NCBI GenBank assembly: GCA_030544215.1
Contig: JARZZO010000003.1
Coordinates: 1,994,001-2,058,000, forward strand
From: Zantedeschia hybrid cultivar
Lineage: Eukaryota; Streptophyta; Magnoliopsida; Alismatales; Araceae
Length of the DNA stretch: 64,000 bases
Direction of reading: 5' to 3'
The notes beneath the pieces are model-generated. The model searched no databases, was not told where the DNA came from, and saw only the letters and a program-made list of their open reading frames with translations. The translations under genes and the position numbers were made by a program. Shown piece after piece: positions 11,782-22,781 of this stretch. Positions within the stretch are counted from its first letter, which is position 1. Each line of letters opens with the position of its first letter.

Positions 11782-12879
11782 CTAAAACTCTCCCCTAGGT
11801 CCTCGGCTTCTTCTGATCACCTGGTCCCTGCCCTGACCATGCCCCTGCGGGCAATACCTCGCCAAATGGCCCTGCTGGCCATAAGTGTAGCACCTTCCAA
11901 AAAATGCAGGACACTCAGTCCCACCATGAGTACCACCGCAATGTCGACAAGCTGCCGGAAGCCTCTGAGCTGCCTCCTGCTGAGCACTGGACACCGACTG
12001 ACTCTGCTGGCTCTGCCTGGGTCTGCTACTACCTCTGCTGCTGCCACCACCTCGAAAGAACCTCCTGAATCTGGAACCGAGTGAAGACGATCTTGATCCG
12101 GACGAAAGAGTTGTTGCTGCTGCTGTCTTTCCCCTGCCATGAACTGGCCCCTGAGTAGTCAGTCCCCTCTCTCAAGCTGACTGCTCATGCTGTGCCTCTA
12201 TTGCTGCGGCACACCTAACTGTCGATGCCAAATCTGTACAACAATGGAATGCCACAAAACTCCTCAAATTGGACCTCAGTCCATCCACAAACCTCTCAGT
12301 CCGACGCTCCTCGTCTCCTGAGATAAAAGGCACGAACCTCCCAAGTGAAACAAACTTCATTTGATACTCAAGCACTGTTATGCTTCCTTAGGTCAATTCC
12401 ATAAATTCCCTCTCCTTGGCCCTCTAGACATGCCTAGGGAAGTACTGCGCATTGAATTCCTTCACAATTGTCTCCCATGGAATCTCCCTGAGATTCCTAT
12501 CCGCATATGACAAACTTTTCAAAGTGATCCACCAGTCGTAAGCATCATCCTTCAACATGAAGGTAGCCAAAGGAGTCCTCTCAACCGCCGCACAGTCTAT
12601 AGTATCAAAAGTCTTCTCCATCTCCCTCAACCAATGAACAGTCTCATCAGGGTCGGGACGACCGGTAAAATGAGGCGGCTTCAGCTTCAAGAATCTCTCC
12701 AGAGCAACTGAAGGCCCTCCCCGAGCACTAGAACTCTCACTAGGGTCTCGGGTCTGGTATCTAGCCATCGTGTCCATCATAGCCTCTATGAAACGCTCCA
12801 TACTCGGCCTACCGGCCTCAGATCCACTAGGGACAAATCCCCGCTCTCTAATGACTGGCATCCTCTTCTTCGGAGCCAT
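11782..12879 (-). pseudogene. Element B gag
   Basis: Starts at 12879 (MAPKKRMPVIRERGF) and shows the capsid core around KLKPPHFTGRPDPDE and YDWWITLKS. Stops divide it into 12879-12424, 12375-12172 and 11994-11782. The nucleocapsid part has a first cysteine cluster CRHCGGTHGGTECPAF and then a CCHC knuckle in which the second Cys is replaced by Tyr (CYTYGQQGHLARYC); the same knuckle in element D keeps Cys. It sits just inside the primer site at 13026-13037. Confidence 0.83.
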
Positions 12880-13025
12880 CTAACCGCCTACAATCATAGA
12901 AATCGAAAAGTTCTAATTAGAGTCCTAAAACCTACACTACCGCCGTGCCTGTACGGGATAATATAATTATTTGACGAAATTACGATATTTAACCTAGTTA
13001 TTCATTTATTTGCCAGACCGAACAC

Positions 13026-13037
13026 TCTGATACCAAC
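13026..13037 (-). other. Element B primer binding site (initiator Met tRNA type)
   Basis: The minus strand reads GTTGGTATCAGA, two bases or less from the LTR end GTCGTTACA. The match to the initiator Met tRNA primer site and its position fix the LTR start at 13038. Confidence 0.85.
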
Positions 13038-15248
13038 TGTAACGACCCGCCACCCTATAATCGGAGATCCGATTACTAAATGGATACCGAATCATTAATT
13101 TGGAAACAAACCAGGATCTTGATAAGTCTGGAAAATAAATAATAAACTAAGCTAAACATTCACATCGCATTGAATTAAAAAGGAAGTGCAAGAATTAGAA
13201 ATTATTACAATGCGACTCAACTCAGCAAATAATTATATACTCCAACTGAAAGGAAATAATTAAGCATACATGCCAGAAAATAAAATAACAACTACATCGG
13301 GACATACCCTAGAACAACGGCTGCTGGCGCGCGACCCAAAGCAACACTCTCCTCGCTACGCCTGCCTAGAATCCTCACCTAAAAACCGCAGGGGTGAGTC
13401 TCATCGAAAAGACTCAGTAGGGATCCTTCGACCCCACCGCCCACTCACGCACCCACAACTGTAGCAACACAATTATAGATCATTTAAGCAAGTAAAGCAG
13501 TAAACACATTTCCTAGATTCGATATAAAACACATGCATTCGAAATATAACATGCACAATTCTGAAACCATTCTACCACGGAGCCCACAACCAGCGTCTCG
13601 GCAAAACACGCCAACCACACGGCCGAACGCGGGAAAAACCGACCCGCTGAGACCAAACAATAACCCCTCGGATAGCGCACTGGCTACTCCGGCCTGACAG
13701 GCTCCAGATGGTTCTACTTCCTCCAACACGAGTGACACTCCGAATGTACCACTCCTACACCGGTACTAGCTATATCCTGGGGTACACCATGTGACCTTCT
13801 CTCTAGGCGTCACCCTGCCACTCCCACACTGGCGTCGTGTCACTCCCACACCGACACAGGGTGTCTAAGTACTAACAACTGTCACTCTAGGCCCACGATC
13901 GCACAAAACACAACACGGTGCGATCCGATCACATAGAACCCATCGTCATCGAGTATATTTCTAAGCATGCAATTAACTAAACTATCTAACAATGTAAACA
14001 CGTATTAATTACAGGAATTAATGGAATTCTGACTTGAATCGCGTCGCCCAAGACCGACGTCATTCAAGCTTCCTAAACTTATTTATATAAAAGTTGGCCT
14101 CGGAAAATGGCCTAAAACGCATCGTCATATGTAGCCGTCTTTTGAAAGGCATCACTGTCCCTAGTCGCCTGATAACGACAGAAACAGAAACAGACCTCGA
14201 GTGATTTCACTTTAAAACGTGTCGGGCATAGAAGTCGCCGTTCAAAAGACGTCGCTGTCCCTGGACGCTCATCAGTCCAGAGACAGAGTCTGTTATTTGG
14301 GCTAAATCACGTCGCGGGTGGTAGCCGCCTTTCTAAAAGGCGTCGCTGTCCCCCGACGCCATTTAACCCTCACAGACAGGTTCTTCCTCCGCCATCTCCC
14401 AATCCACGGGGTGGATTTCCTCCCCCAAATCGTGTAAAAACACAAAAAAAGTGAAGAAGGAGGAGAAGAACCTAAATACTCATTAAAACACCCAAATTCT
14501 CATTACATGCAATTAGTATTTTCGCCTCAAGAAAACCCCTAAACATGCTACAAAGCGGGAAAAACATGGTTTTTAAACGAAATACAACGGGGATCGTCAC
14601 CCTACCGGTTATTCGAACTCCTTCTAGCTCCAAGCCGCCAACCTGCCTAGCCACACGCCGCCGCCGGTACCGCCGTAGACGCCGTTACTCCACTGGGACG
14701 TCGGTCGCCGTCCGTAGAGAAATGCGCCGCGGAGGAAGTGGTGGTGATAATGGAGGAAGTTAGGAGGTTACTGGAGTGGAGGGAGAGGAGGAATGGGGAG
14801 AGGAAAGCAAGGTGAGGGGAAAGGGCTCGCCGGAGATCGGAGGGAAGAGAGGAGAGAGAAGAGAAATGAGAGAATGAGAGAAAGGAGGGAGGGTTCGCGG
14901 GGTCAAACAGAAGCTGGGAAAAACGCGTCGTCCAAATCCGACGTCATTCAGATGACAAGATTGGGCCGTACTCTGACAAAGCAGGGTCGTACTCTAAATG
15001 ACGTCGTCCATACAAGACGTCATTCAGACGATAAGACTGGGGCCACACTCTCGCGCCTCAAGGCCAGCCCACGTGGCGCCCACGTGGCACAGCCTAAAAT
15101 ACGTCCACATTGATGGATGCTGTTTAAACCGGGTCGAGCAAACTCGACGCAAAAAGAAAACTAAGTCTCAGCCCCACCAGGGCCCAAACTAAGGGATCTG
15201 ACCACGAAAACTGACCCGATAACCGGATCCGAAACCTCAATCCTTACA
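13038..15248 (-). repeat. Element B upstream LTR (2211 bp)
   Basis: Full-length LTR from TGTAACGACC to ATCCTTACA on the plus strand (minus strand TGTAAGGAT...GTTACA). It contains a purine-rich stretch with small open frames near 14793-14900 that are also found in the other copies and look non-coding. Several short inverted repeats with GGCGTC and GACGCC arms occur, for example at about 14930-15010. Confidence 0.9.
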
Positions 15249-15253
15249 AACAG

Positions 15254-15322
15254 ATTACGCAGCAATCCCGTAACACACGTCCTGGCTCTTGACACTAGGA
15301 GACTGTGACTCAACGCACATCA
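15254..15322 (-). repeat. Element A upstream LTR, outer tip
   Basis: Continuation of the LTR broken at 6387. The proposed end is GCACATCA at 15315-15322, which makes the LTR start TGATG and end CATCA like its inner border. The outer boundary is inferred from this symmetry only, because the partner LTR lies outside the window. Confidence 0.5.
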
Positions 15323-16054
15323 ATTGCTAGAATTACACCATGATTCACGAAACGCGTATACTCTATCTGCAGCGGCAGAAACGCCAAGAGGGTTGGTGCT
15401 GTAGTAGTCTTCGACTTGGAACGTGGCAAGTGGGGAGGTGCTCGTGGGAGGGCCCATCAGGGACGTTTGGAGCCGGCACTGGCGGGGAGGGCCCACCCAG
15501 GCCACATCGCGCGGGGGGGGGGGGCTCGCGGGGAGCAGGGCTTGGCGGGGAAGCACCCGTCCAAGGCCACGTGAGGCAAGGGCTGTCGGGGAGTGCTCGA
15601 GCAGGCCACGTCGCGCGCAGAGCGGGGGGTGCTCGCGGGGAGCAGGGCTTGGCAGGGAAGCAAGGCACCCGGACATGCTCGTCTTCGGCACAGACAACGA
15701 GAACGACGGTGGGCGAGAGTGCAAGGGTTTAGACGTGGGTGCAGTTTCGTCTGCGTGGAAAACCCTTGATAACTTCCAATCCTCAAAGGTGTAATGAATA
15801 CCCAATTTGGGACAAGTCCACATAATTTTGTCCCCAAAAGGCATCTCATAAGTTATGGATTCGAGCCTCATGTGTAGCCCAACAACTTTTTCCTTTTTCC
15901 TATTTTTCGATATGGGACTAAAAAGGTTCATTGCTTCCACAGCCCCCAGAGGACTAAATAGGTTCATTGCTTCCAACAGCCACCAAACACACTGGTGGTT
16001 CCAAACCATTGTCTTACCTACCACTGTTCCATGGCAGCCTTCTCCGCCTGCCAA
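15323..16054 (-). other. GC-rich non-TE stretch with a 244-codon open frame, function unknown
   Basis: The minus strand is open from 16054 to 15320, but the protein shows no family I recognise and is dominated by Pro/Arg/Ala from a very GC-rich patch at 15420-15670. A phrase, EAMNLFSP, is repeated within it because the DNA at about 15920-15970 is partly duplicated. I consider this an open frame by base composition rather than a gene; it may also be a fragment of an unidentified element. Confidence 0.25.
15495..15668. repeat. GC-rich direct repeat pair
   Basis: Two copies of a roughly 70-base unit (15495-15560 and 15598-15668) share AGGCCAC(A/G)TCGCGCG and GCTCGCGGGGAGCAGGGC, about 105 bases apart. 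A run of 12 G lies in the first copy. Confidence 0.7.
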
Positions 16055-18334
16055 GCTTGTGATGTGATCACATTACTATGAAGGAGCACAACAGTACATC
16101 AAATAAAAAGCTGAATACTCCTCTATCGCAAGAAATCTGCCATTCCACTTTTCTTTTTCGTGCAGCCATCTCCATCAAATTAGTGATAGCCACATTACAA
16201 CTTCTAACCATTTATATGACTGTTGTCATTCACTTTCACCCCCTGTTGCACATGTTAACAGATTTCGAAGTTCTCTGTTCCCCTTTTTCTTCTGTTTTTT
16301 AGTACATGCCCCTTCACAGCTCGTGGCCCACAATTTCCAACATTGACCTGCCTTATTTTATTTTCAAGCTGCCAACGCAAGGTGGTTGCTTTTTCTACTA
16401 ATTCTTCGTCGCTCCATTCAGAAAACACAGAAGTTGCCTCCTTTTTTTCCCTTGATGAACTCCGAATTCTGCTATGCCACATTTATTATTGAAGCATTTT
16501 TTTTCTGGGTTATCCCATGACGATCTTTTTTGTCGCTAATAGAATGGGGAAGCAAAAGATGAGAAACGGAAGTTATGGAATACCATCTCCAGAGTTTTTT
16601 TTTACTTACCCAGAACTGAAGTTGAGCACTGCAGCAATAGATCCGGGCCGCTTTCTGGTAGCTTGTCTCCTTCTCCAAAAAAGCCCATTGGTTTTGCATC
16701 TTCCTCACCAACTTACAGGAAAACCTGTCACCACCCTGTAGCCTGTTGGGTTCCACCTGAATTGGGATCTATTGTCACTGCCAGCCTGGAGGTAGATCTG
16801 GCCCTGCCCTCTTTTACTCGTCCACACTGACAAACAAGATGTGATGACAACCCCTTTTTACTCCCTTTTATTTTCTTATGCGGTGAAGCAGGGGGTCACA
16901 ATAGAAGCCCTCCAAGCATCATTATTTGAACTTTCATTTATACTCATCTGCTCATTGTTAGCTAGTTCCTTCATACCCACTTGCTCAAGGGTAACCTTAT
17001 CCTTTCCCTCTCCTAAAATATATAGAGAATCGCTTCTGAATCCTTATTGAAACCAGGCTCATGCAACAAACTCCAACTCCCGATTGCATGGACCACTTAT
17101 AAAGCCAACCGCGAGCTAGCTAACTGGGGAGACACCTGGATGAGTTACCTTGGCATCACTCATTGCCTTCAACCTTGCATGCTCCTGTTCATTGTGGGCA
17201 GCCCATTAGACCTTGTATGCGAGGGCCACACTAAGTCCAGCCCACTGCTCCAAGAATCAGCGACGGAAGTCCAACAAACCAATTCCACCCAAAAGAGCGC
17301 TTCCCCCCATCTCAAATCAGATGCTCCGCAATGGCAGAATCACCATCAAGTTCAACAAGAAACAAAGCATTTTAATGGAGAAGGTTTAGTAGTATGGATT
17401 GAAAATCGGAAAACAGATCATATTTCTTTTTCAAAAGGCGGTAAACCACTTATTGATGGTGGAGGAGAGATCCATTGCCACCAGTGACACCATAAGTGCT
17501 TTGCCACCAACCTACTTCAAAAAGTACATCATTCAACCCCCACTTCCTAACTGTTCTGTTAAACTTTGATAAAGTTGATACAGTACAACCAAAAAAAAAA
17601 ATCATACAACACTGGTACCTAAAAGCCATAAATTTAGACAGTACCACATATTGCACTATCTTCGCCCATTAATTTCTTATACATCTGATGCCTAGGAAAC
17701 TTTATTTGAATCTTGAGACCCATAGTAAGCGGGACGGTTAAATTAAGAAGTGAAGGTGGAATCACGTTATTTTAGAATGGGTGACGACAAGTGATGCCAC
17801 AAGATCACACTCCATACATACGGGAGGGTGATGGAAAAGACATTTCAGATGGAAAAAACATCTCGGAAACTACCACATGCTAGCCAATTACAGACTTTAA
17901 GGCTAAAAAAAATACGATTTATTGATCAATAACTCGTTATGCTTATGTCGCTTTGTTGCTGCTGAGATTATTCATGCCCACGTATCAGAGAGGCGCATGA
18001 TATAAGGCGGAGGGCAACCATGAAGATCGCAGAGAAAACGAAGAATTCGCAGAAAGGGTCGCATTTAAGCTTTGTCCTATCAATCACAGACAAGTACACA
18101 CCACCCCCCTAGAACTAGAAGCAAAACCTCAGCAACACAGAATTGCAGATGATATCATAGCGGGGGGAAAGAAAGCATCTTTATGATTCTGCTTGGTAAT
18201 CCACACCCTGTCCCTTCCGCCCCCAACGAGGGAATGAAGATCCCCATAATCCTATTGGCTTTTACATCAGATTAAATAAGTAAAAAGGGGAAACTAAAGG
18301 AAACGGCAATAAAAGAAAAGAGGAAGGAGCTCAC
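16055..18334. other. No recognisable gene; expected intron 1 of ADCS if the gene is intact
   Basis: Moderately AT-rich sequence with only short open frames (longest 146 codons at 17047-17487 plus, without known motifs). I searched by eye on the minus strand for the next ADCS exon (the glutamine amidotransferase region after NIYQELS) and did not find it. Poly-A/T runs are present, but nothing supports a promoter or an RNA gene. Confidence 0.5.
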
Positions 18335-18710
18335 ATCCATTCACGACCGACAACTCCTGGTATATGTTATAGGTATAGCTGTCGTAGTTGTCGATCAGAA
18401 GCGTCCTCACCAATCTGGACTCGCACCCTGCACCCTCCTCTCCACGCCCCGGCTCATCCGCCTGCTGCGCGCCCAAGCGCACCGTCGGGGCACCCCTCCG
18501 GGGGGCCAGCAGCCGATACGCGCCCACATCGGCGCCGCAGTGGGATAAGCCGCCATGACAGAACCGTCCCCTCACCTTCTTGCTCCTGTCACCACCGCCA
18601 TCCGCGCCAAGACCAGACGGAGGGGGGATCCACAACGGGGAGCTCGGCTTCGACATGGATGACCGGGAGCAGGGCGGCGGCGGCGGAACGCCGAAGCCCA
18701 TGGCGGCCAT
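18335..18710 (-). CDS. ADCS: Aminodeoxychorismate synthase, plastid: first exon only
   Basis: ADCS makes 4-amino-4-deoxychorismate from chorismate and glutamine, a precursor of p-aminobenzoate and so of folate, in plastids. The exon starts at ATG 18710 (MAAMGFG) and encodes about 100 residues rich in Ser, Pro, Gly and Arg, as expected for a plastid transit peptide, then LVRTLLIDNYDSYTYNIYQ, the strongly conserved start of the glutamine amidotransferase domain. The coding part ends after VVNG at a good donor site (GAT|GTGAGC, 18335/18334, phase 1). The rest of the amidotransferase and the whole chorismate-binding part are absent from the window. Downstream on the minus strand lie 3 kb of plain sequence and then elements A and B, so either intron 1 is very long or the gene is truncated. 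Identification is firm; intactness is unknown. Confidence 0.75.
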
Positions 18711-18980
18711 CTCGGCGGGAAGCCGCAGTGGTCGGAGATCGCCGGCGAGGTAGAGCAGTAGCAGAGGGAACCGAGCAGTTGAACCAGCAGCAGGCCGAGG
18801 CGGGGAAAGGAGAGGCGAATATTTCGTCTCCCGAGACGCGTTCGGATGCCCTGCGGAACGGTTTAATCTACGAGAGGCTTCATCCTAGGCGTCTGATCAG
18901 AGTCATCAGACGGTCCCAGACAAGAGGAACGTTCGACATAAAAGAATGTCAAATTTAAGTTGGGTGCGAGACACAAGAAC
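18711..18980 (-). promoter_or_regulatory. Probable ADCS leader and core promoter region
   Basis: GC-rich sequence directly upstream of the ADCS start codon. The purine-rich run and the lack of repeats suit a leader, but I see no clear TATA box close enough to name, so the transcription start is not assigned. Confidence 0.35.
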
Positions 18981-19449
18981 GAATAAGAGGTGGAAGAAGA
19001 GCTTAATTTTACGATATTTATAATTTAAGAATTTTTTATATAAAAAATAGGAAATAAAAATTTATTTTTGTATTCAAATTTATTATGAAAAATATTTATA
19101 AGATGAAAGATTTATATAATTTTTCACATGTTTAACTGATTTATATATATAAAAGGAACTTCTATACCATCACTAATCCTTTTAATAATGTGTAAAAATT
19201 TAAATACAAGAATAAATATTTTAATTTTATCTAATAATAATTTATATAAGACAATTTTTAATTTTAGTTTGACAACATGGAATTGAGTAGGATCTAAAGT
19301 CCATTAGAATTGAGATAAGGATTAGAATCCGTGTCTGAACAAATTATACGAAATTATGAATTATAAATTTCAATTCTAATCCATGTTAGAATAATAAAAT
19401 ATTTATGATAATTTAGCCACCTATTTTATTTCTTATTTACCTCTTATTC
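18981..19449. mobile_element. Possible MITE with GAATAAGAGGT inverted ends
   Basis: A roughly 470-base, AT-rich, non-coding segment bounded by GAATAAGAGGTGGAAGAA on the left and, inverted, GAATAAGAGGTAAATAAGAA on the right. It lies just upstream of ADCS. The target duplication is not clear, so the exact ends are uncertain. The GAATAAG string recalls the ends of the MITE pair at 59227-59890. Confidence 0.45.
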
Positions 19450-20390
19450 AAAACAAAATTTATTATTGAAGAATAAATATTTCTTATTCGACTTCATGGG
19501 ACACGCCACCACCCAAATTAAAATCAGAGTAAAACTTCTAACTTGCATTTTAACTAATATAAAATTTTATTATGATTTTTTTCTTATCCTGTTACCGAAC
19601 TCGTCCGGAAGAATAGAAGGCATTCACATGAGGTGGGGACAATACTCTGACGTCGCAGAATCTGACTGGCTGCATGGAGGTTGCCGTTTTTGAATAACGA
19701 CCGGCGAGGGGAGGTGTTCGGCGGGGTTGCGTGATCCAGTGGGCATTCTTGATGGGCCCATTTTAGCGACGATGGCGTGGGAAGTCCTCCTCCCGTCGCA
19801 TCGGGGAGAATGTGGGCCGTGGGCCCTTCAGCCTTTTCGCTTTTTTAAAAAAAAATCTTCTACTCCACTTCCGAAGGTTGGAGTGTGCCGCTTAGCAAAC
19901 GTGCATCTGCTCATGATACTTTCCATATTTATCCCACCATTCCACCAACCTTTTGGTTTAGGCGTGAGATTAGAATAGTCCTTCCATCTGAGCACACGTC
20001 TTTGGTTGCTTGAAGTCACGCACGTACCATCCTTTGCTGGTCACAATTCATGCCGACATAAAGTTTTTAAATGAGAATTTTTATATGCATCACGCTAAAA
20101 GTGCCACATCTTGTTCATACCTCTCACTTCCACAAAGGGTTGGAATTATATCCTCTCATCAAAATGATGTGAACTTTAGCAGAATATTCTAGAATGATTC
20201 GGTAAATTTTAATGAAGTTAGGCGGCATACATGCAAAATTATGATGAATTTCGATGAATCATATGCTAATGACAGTTTGACTGGAGAGATATAACTTAAA
20301 TCTTTTAATCGAGTTCGATCGGACGACTGTTGTGCCATGTATTACAATCAACGTTATATTGCAATGCATGGCATTACAACAAGTATTACA
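19450..20390. other. AT-rich intergenic sequence, nothing recognised
   Basis: Only short open frames occur. The last 100 bases include GCATTACAACAAGTATTACAC, split here as GCATTACAACAAGTATT then ACAC, which resembles GTATTGCAGCAAGTATT near 52230, so a small dispersed repeat may be shared by both places. Confidence 0.4.
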
Positions 20391-20588
20391 CGATTGGAGA
20401 GGAAGGCTACGTACGCTACACACATAGAGGTTCTTCTCCTAATGCATTTAATACACTTGTCATCTTACCATTCATGTTTATGCCCTTCTAGTACACTTGA
20501 TCAATATCTTTATTAGATAATGGTAAATTGATTGAATTTATCATAGTCAACATTTTGCATCATAAGTTGATGATGATTTAAATTAAAC
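20391..20588 (+). repeat. Element E 5' LTR remnant
   Basis: The last roughly 195 bases match the end of the 3' LTR (49712-49917): GGAGAGGAAGGCT, CTTGATCAATATCTTTA and TTTTGCATCAT are common to both. To the left the similarity stops abruptly at about 20391, so some 520 bases of the LTR are lost and no target duplication can be seen. Confidence 0.8.
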
Positions 20589-20600
20589 GGTGTCAGAGCA
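20589..20600 (+). other. Element E degraded primer binding site
   Basis: GGTGTCAGAGCA directly after the LTR remnant resembles the initiator Met tRNA site TGGTATCAGAGC with small changes. Confidence 0.65.
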
Positions 20601-21176
20601 TAGGTTATTGTGCATTTGGACTATGAAAGTATAGATTTACCCTTAATTGAAGGGCATATATTTTAGTGGCATATTGTTTAGGATAATTGTGTGATTCCAT
20701 CATCATATTAAATTGGCATGCGAATTATAGTTTTTTTAATGTTATATTTGGTAGATATATCATTTGACTGATTGAATTACGAAACTATATATGAAATGTC
20801 AATGTACTCTTATACGGCTAGTCAACTAAGAGTTTAACTCCCAATCAAAATTGATAATTTAATAATATTTTTGTTCATTAAAGTTTATTGAAGTAAATGG
20901 TCTCGATTTAATGTTTTTGAAAATTTCAAAGTTATGAAATTTTATATATGTGAAAAGATGATTTTGCCCTTAAGTCAAAAACTACAAAATTTCTTGTGAA
21001 TTTCAAATGCATGATTTTTTACACTATTTCCAACAATAAATAAACTTTGTTTAAGTTTTTTTTTTTTTTTGGTTTAAACCTAAGTAAATTGGTTTGTCCA
21101 AAAATCTAAGTGCACTTGTTTTATTTATTTTACAGTTGTGCATTTGTGTATTCATTTTGTTCATTGAGTTATGTAA
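20601..21176 (+). other. Element E leader, non-coding
   Basis: AT-rich untranslated region between the primer site and the insertion at 21177. It contains a run of 16 T near 21056-21070 and no coding frame. Confidence 0.5.
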
Positions 21177-21368
21177 TGCTACAAAATGATAAGAGCCCAT
21201 TAAGAATATGGGAGTCGCGTAAAGGTGTCTGGATACATTCCTAACAAGCAAAAAGGGTCTAACACGCGTCCGCACAAGGTTCGGTCAGTGTCCCCCCAGC
21301 ACGGCCCGAGGAGAACCCATCCCACGACAAAGATTAGCTGCCTCACGTAGCAGAAGGAGACCTCGGCA
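21177..21368. repeat. 192-base direct repeat, copy 1
   Basis: Starts TGCTACAAAATGATAAGAGC and ends GGAGACCTCGGCA. It matches 22311-22502 at most positions. Both start with TG, so they might be short LTRs, but copy 2 does not end in CA and no target duplication is seen. Confidence 0.75.
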
Positions 21369-22310
21369 TATATGTCTTACATGGTAAGGCGTGGAGTAAA
21401 ACAATCCCCCCAAGAAATTCAAAAACCTTTACGATGAAGGTGGGAGGAACTTGCACCAAGGGCATCCCGTGCCTCCTCCAGCGACTTGCTCGAATGCCTC
21501 ACTATGAGACGAACAGCCAGACCCCACTCCTCGGGTCAACAATATGATCCCACTCGGTTGGAAGCGAGAGAAGCCTCTCGACGTCCTCCTCCTCATCCGC
21601 CCTCTCCGATAGCGAGAGCCACTTGTCCCGTTGGACTCCTACATCCACTGAGGCTTGCCCCAGCCTGAGGGACAGCCCCTTAATCTTCGGACCCGCCAAA
21701 GTCCCCTCTGACGAAGGGAACCACACCAGTGGGTAACCTTGGAAAGGTAGTAGGGACGATCCCCATAGGTAACCATAGGGCCATCTGTTTGAAAAGATCC
21801 AAGAAAAAGGGGCTTGAAAGAGAATGGGCGAGCCAAGGACAACTACGCCAACAGAAAAGAGGGGATACAGGACCCATGCCTTAAACCCACCTTCCAGATC
21901 GCTACAGTAGATGAGCCCACTCGCAAAGGGTCACATTCCTTCCACATTAGGGCCGAACAGTGGGCCTGGACACATCGAGGGCCCCTCGAAGTGAGAATGA
22001 ACACGAGCAGCATGCACATAGGACAAACCCAAGCAATTCTTGTAGAACGCCATGGATGGTTACTCCTTAACTCGCTGGTTCCACCTATAAATAAGGGAGA
22101 AGAAGACTAGGCGACGACAGAGGAACGATGCATTGAGGTGAGTCCATAGTAGGTTGACCAGATCTTGGAACCTCGAGCAGTCTAAACGTCAAAATCAACC
22201 AAGACAGCACTCTACAACGCCTTCTCATCATGATTGTCAAAGAAACATCATACTTCGGCCCTGAGCCGAGAATGGTCCTTGGCCGAGAGCCGAAGTCAGA
22301 GCTTGCATAA

Positions 22311-22502
22311 TGATACAAAACGACAAGAGCCCATCAAGAATATGGGAGTCGCATGAAGGTGCTCGCATACATTCACGAAGAGCAGAAAGGGTCTAACATG
22401 CGTCCGCACCAGGTTCAGGCAATGTCCCCTCAGCGTGACCCAAGGAGCACCCATCCCATGGAAAAGATTAGCCACCTCACGTAGCAGAAGGAGACCTCGG
22501 GA
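22311..22502. repeat. 192-base direct repeat, copy 2
   Basis: Starts TGATACAAAACGACAAGAGC and ends GGAGACCTCGGGA; counterpart of 21177-21368. The 940 bases between the copies show no coding frame I recognise. Confidence 0.75.
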
Positions 22503-22781
22503 GGCCACGAGGTTCCATCCTTCTTTTCTTGCTCCGCCATCCACTTAGCTAGTACAAGTAACACTTGGCTACAGTACTCCCACCAATGACGGTTATACTA
22601 ACTTGAGTGTCAGAGGAGGAAGCCCTCCGTCACACCGGGGGGCCTCTTCTTACTGTTTCTTTGGATTTTGCAAGATCTTGCTTTCCGCCTAGTCTGGACT
22701 TGGCCCATTACTCCTCCTCTCTTAGTTTCATCCAAGATTGGGCCCGATCCTATGGGGTCTGGAGATAGGTTAGTATACAAT

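Larger units (their letters stand above)
6388..15248 (-). mobile_element. Element B: Tekay/Del-type chromovirus inserted in element A LTR
   Basis: A nearly complete minus-strand Ty3/gypsy element of about 8.9 kb. Two LTRs of more than 2 kb start TGTAACGACCCGCC on the plus strand; the primer site is at 13026-13037. The flanks are CACAG (6383-6387) and AACAG (15249-15253), a 5-bp target duplication with one mismatch. Gag, protease, RT, RNase H, integrase and a C-terminal chromodomain follow in order, the long LTRs and chromodomain fitting the Tekay/Del clade. Every coding part carries stops. It shares its LTR family with the solo LTR at 32711-35046 and the plus-strand copy at 41520-47536. Confidence 0.9.
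21177..22750. mobile_element. LTR-derived insert in the leader of element E
   Basis: This 1.5-kb block is GC-richer than the flanking copia leader. It holds a TATA box (TATAAATAAG at about 22084) and a block reading GAGTGTCAGAGGAGG...CCGTCACACCGG near 22600, phrases common in gypsy LTRs. Two 192-base direct repeats lie inside. The right border is set only by the start of copia gag at 22782, and no target duplication was found, so the ends are approximate. Confidence 0.5.
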
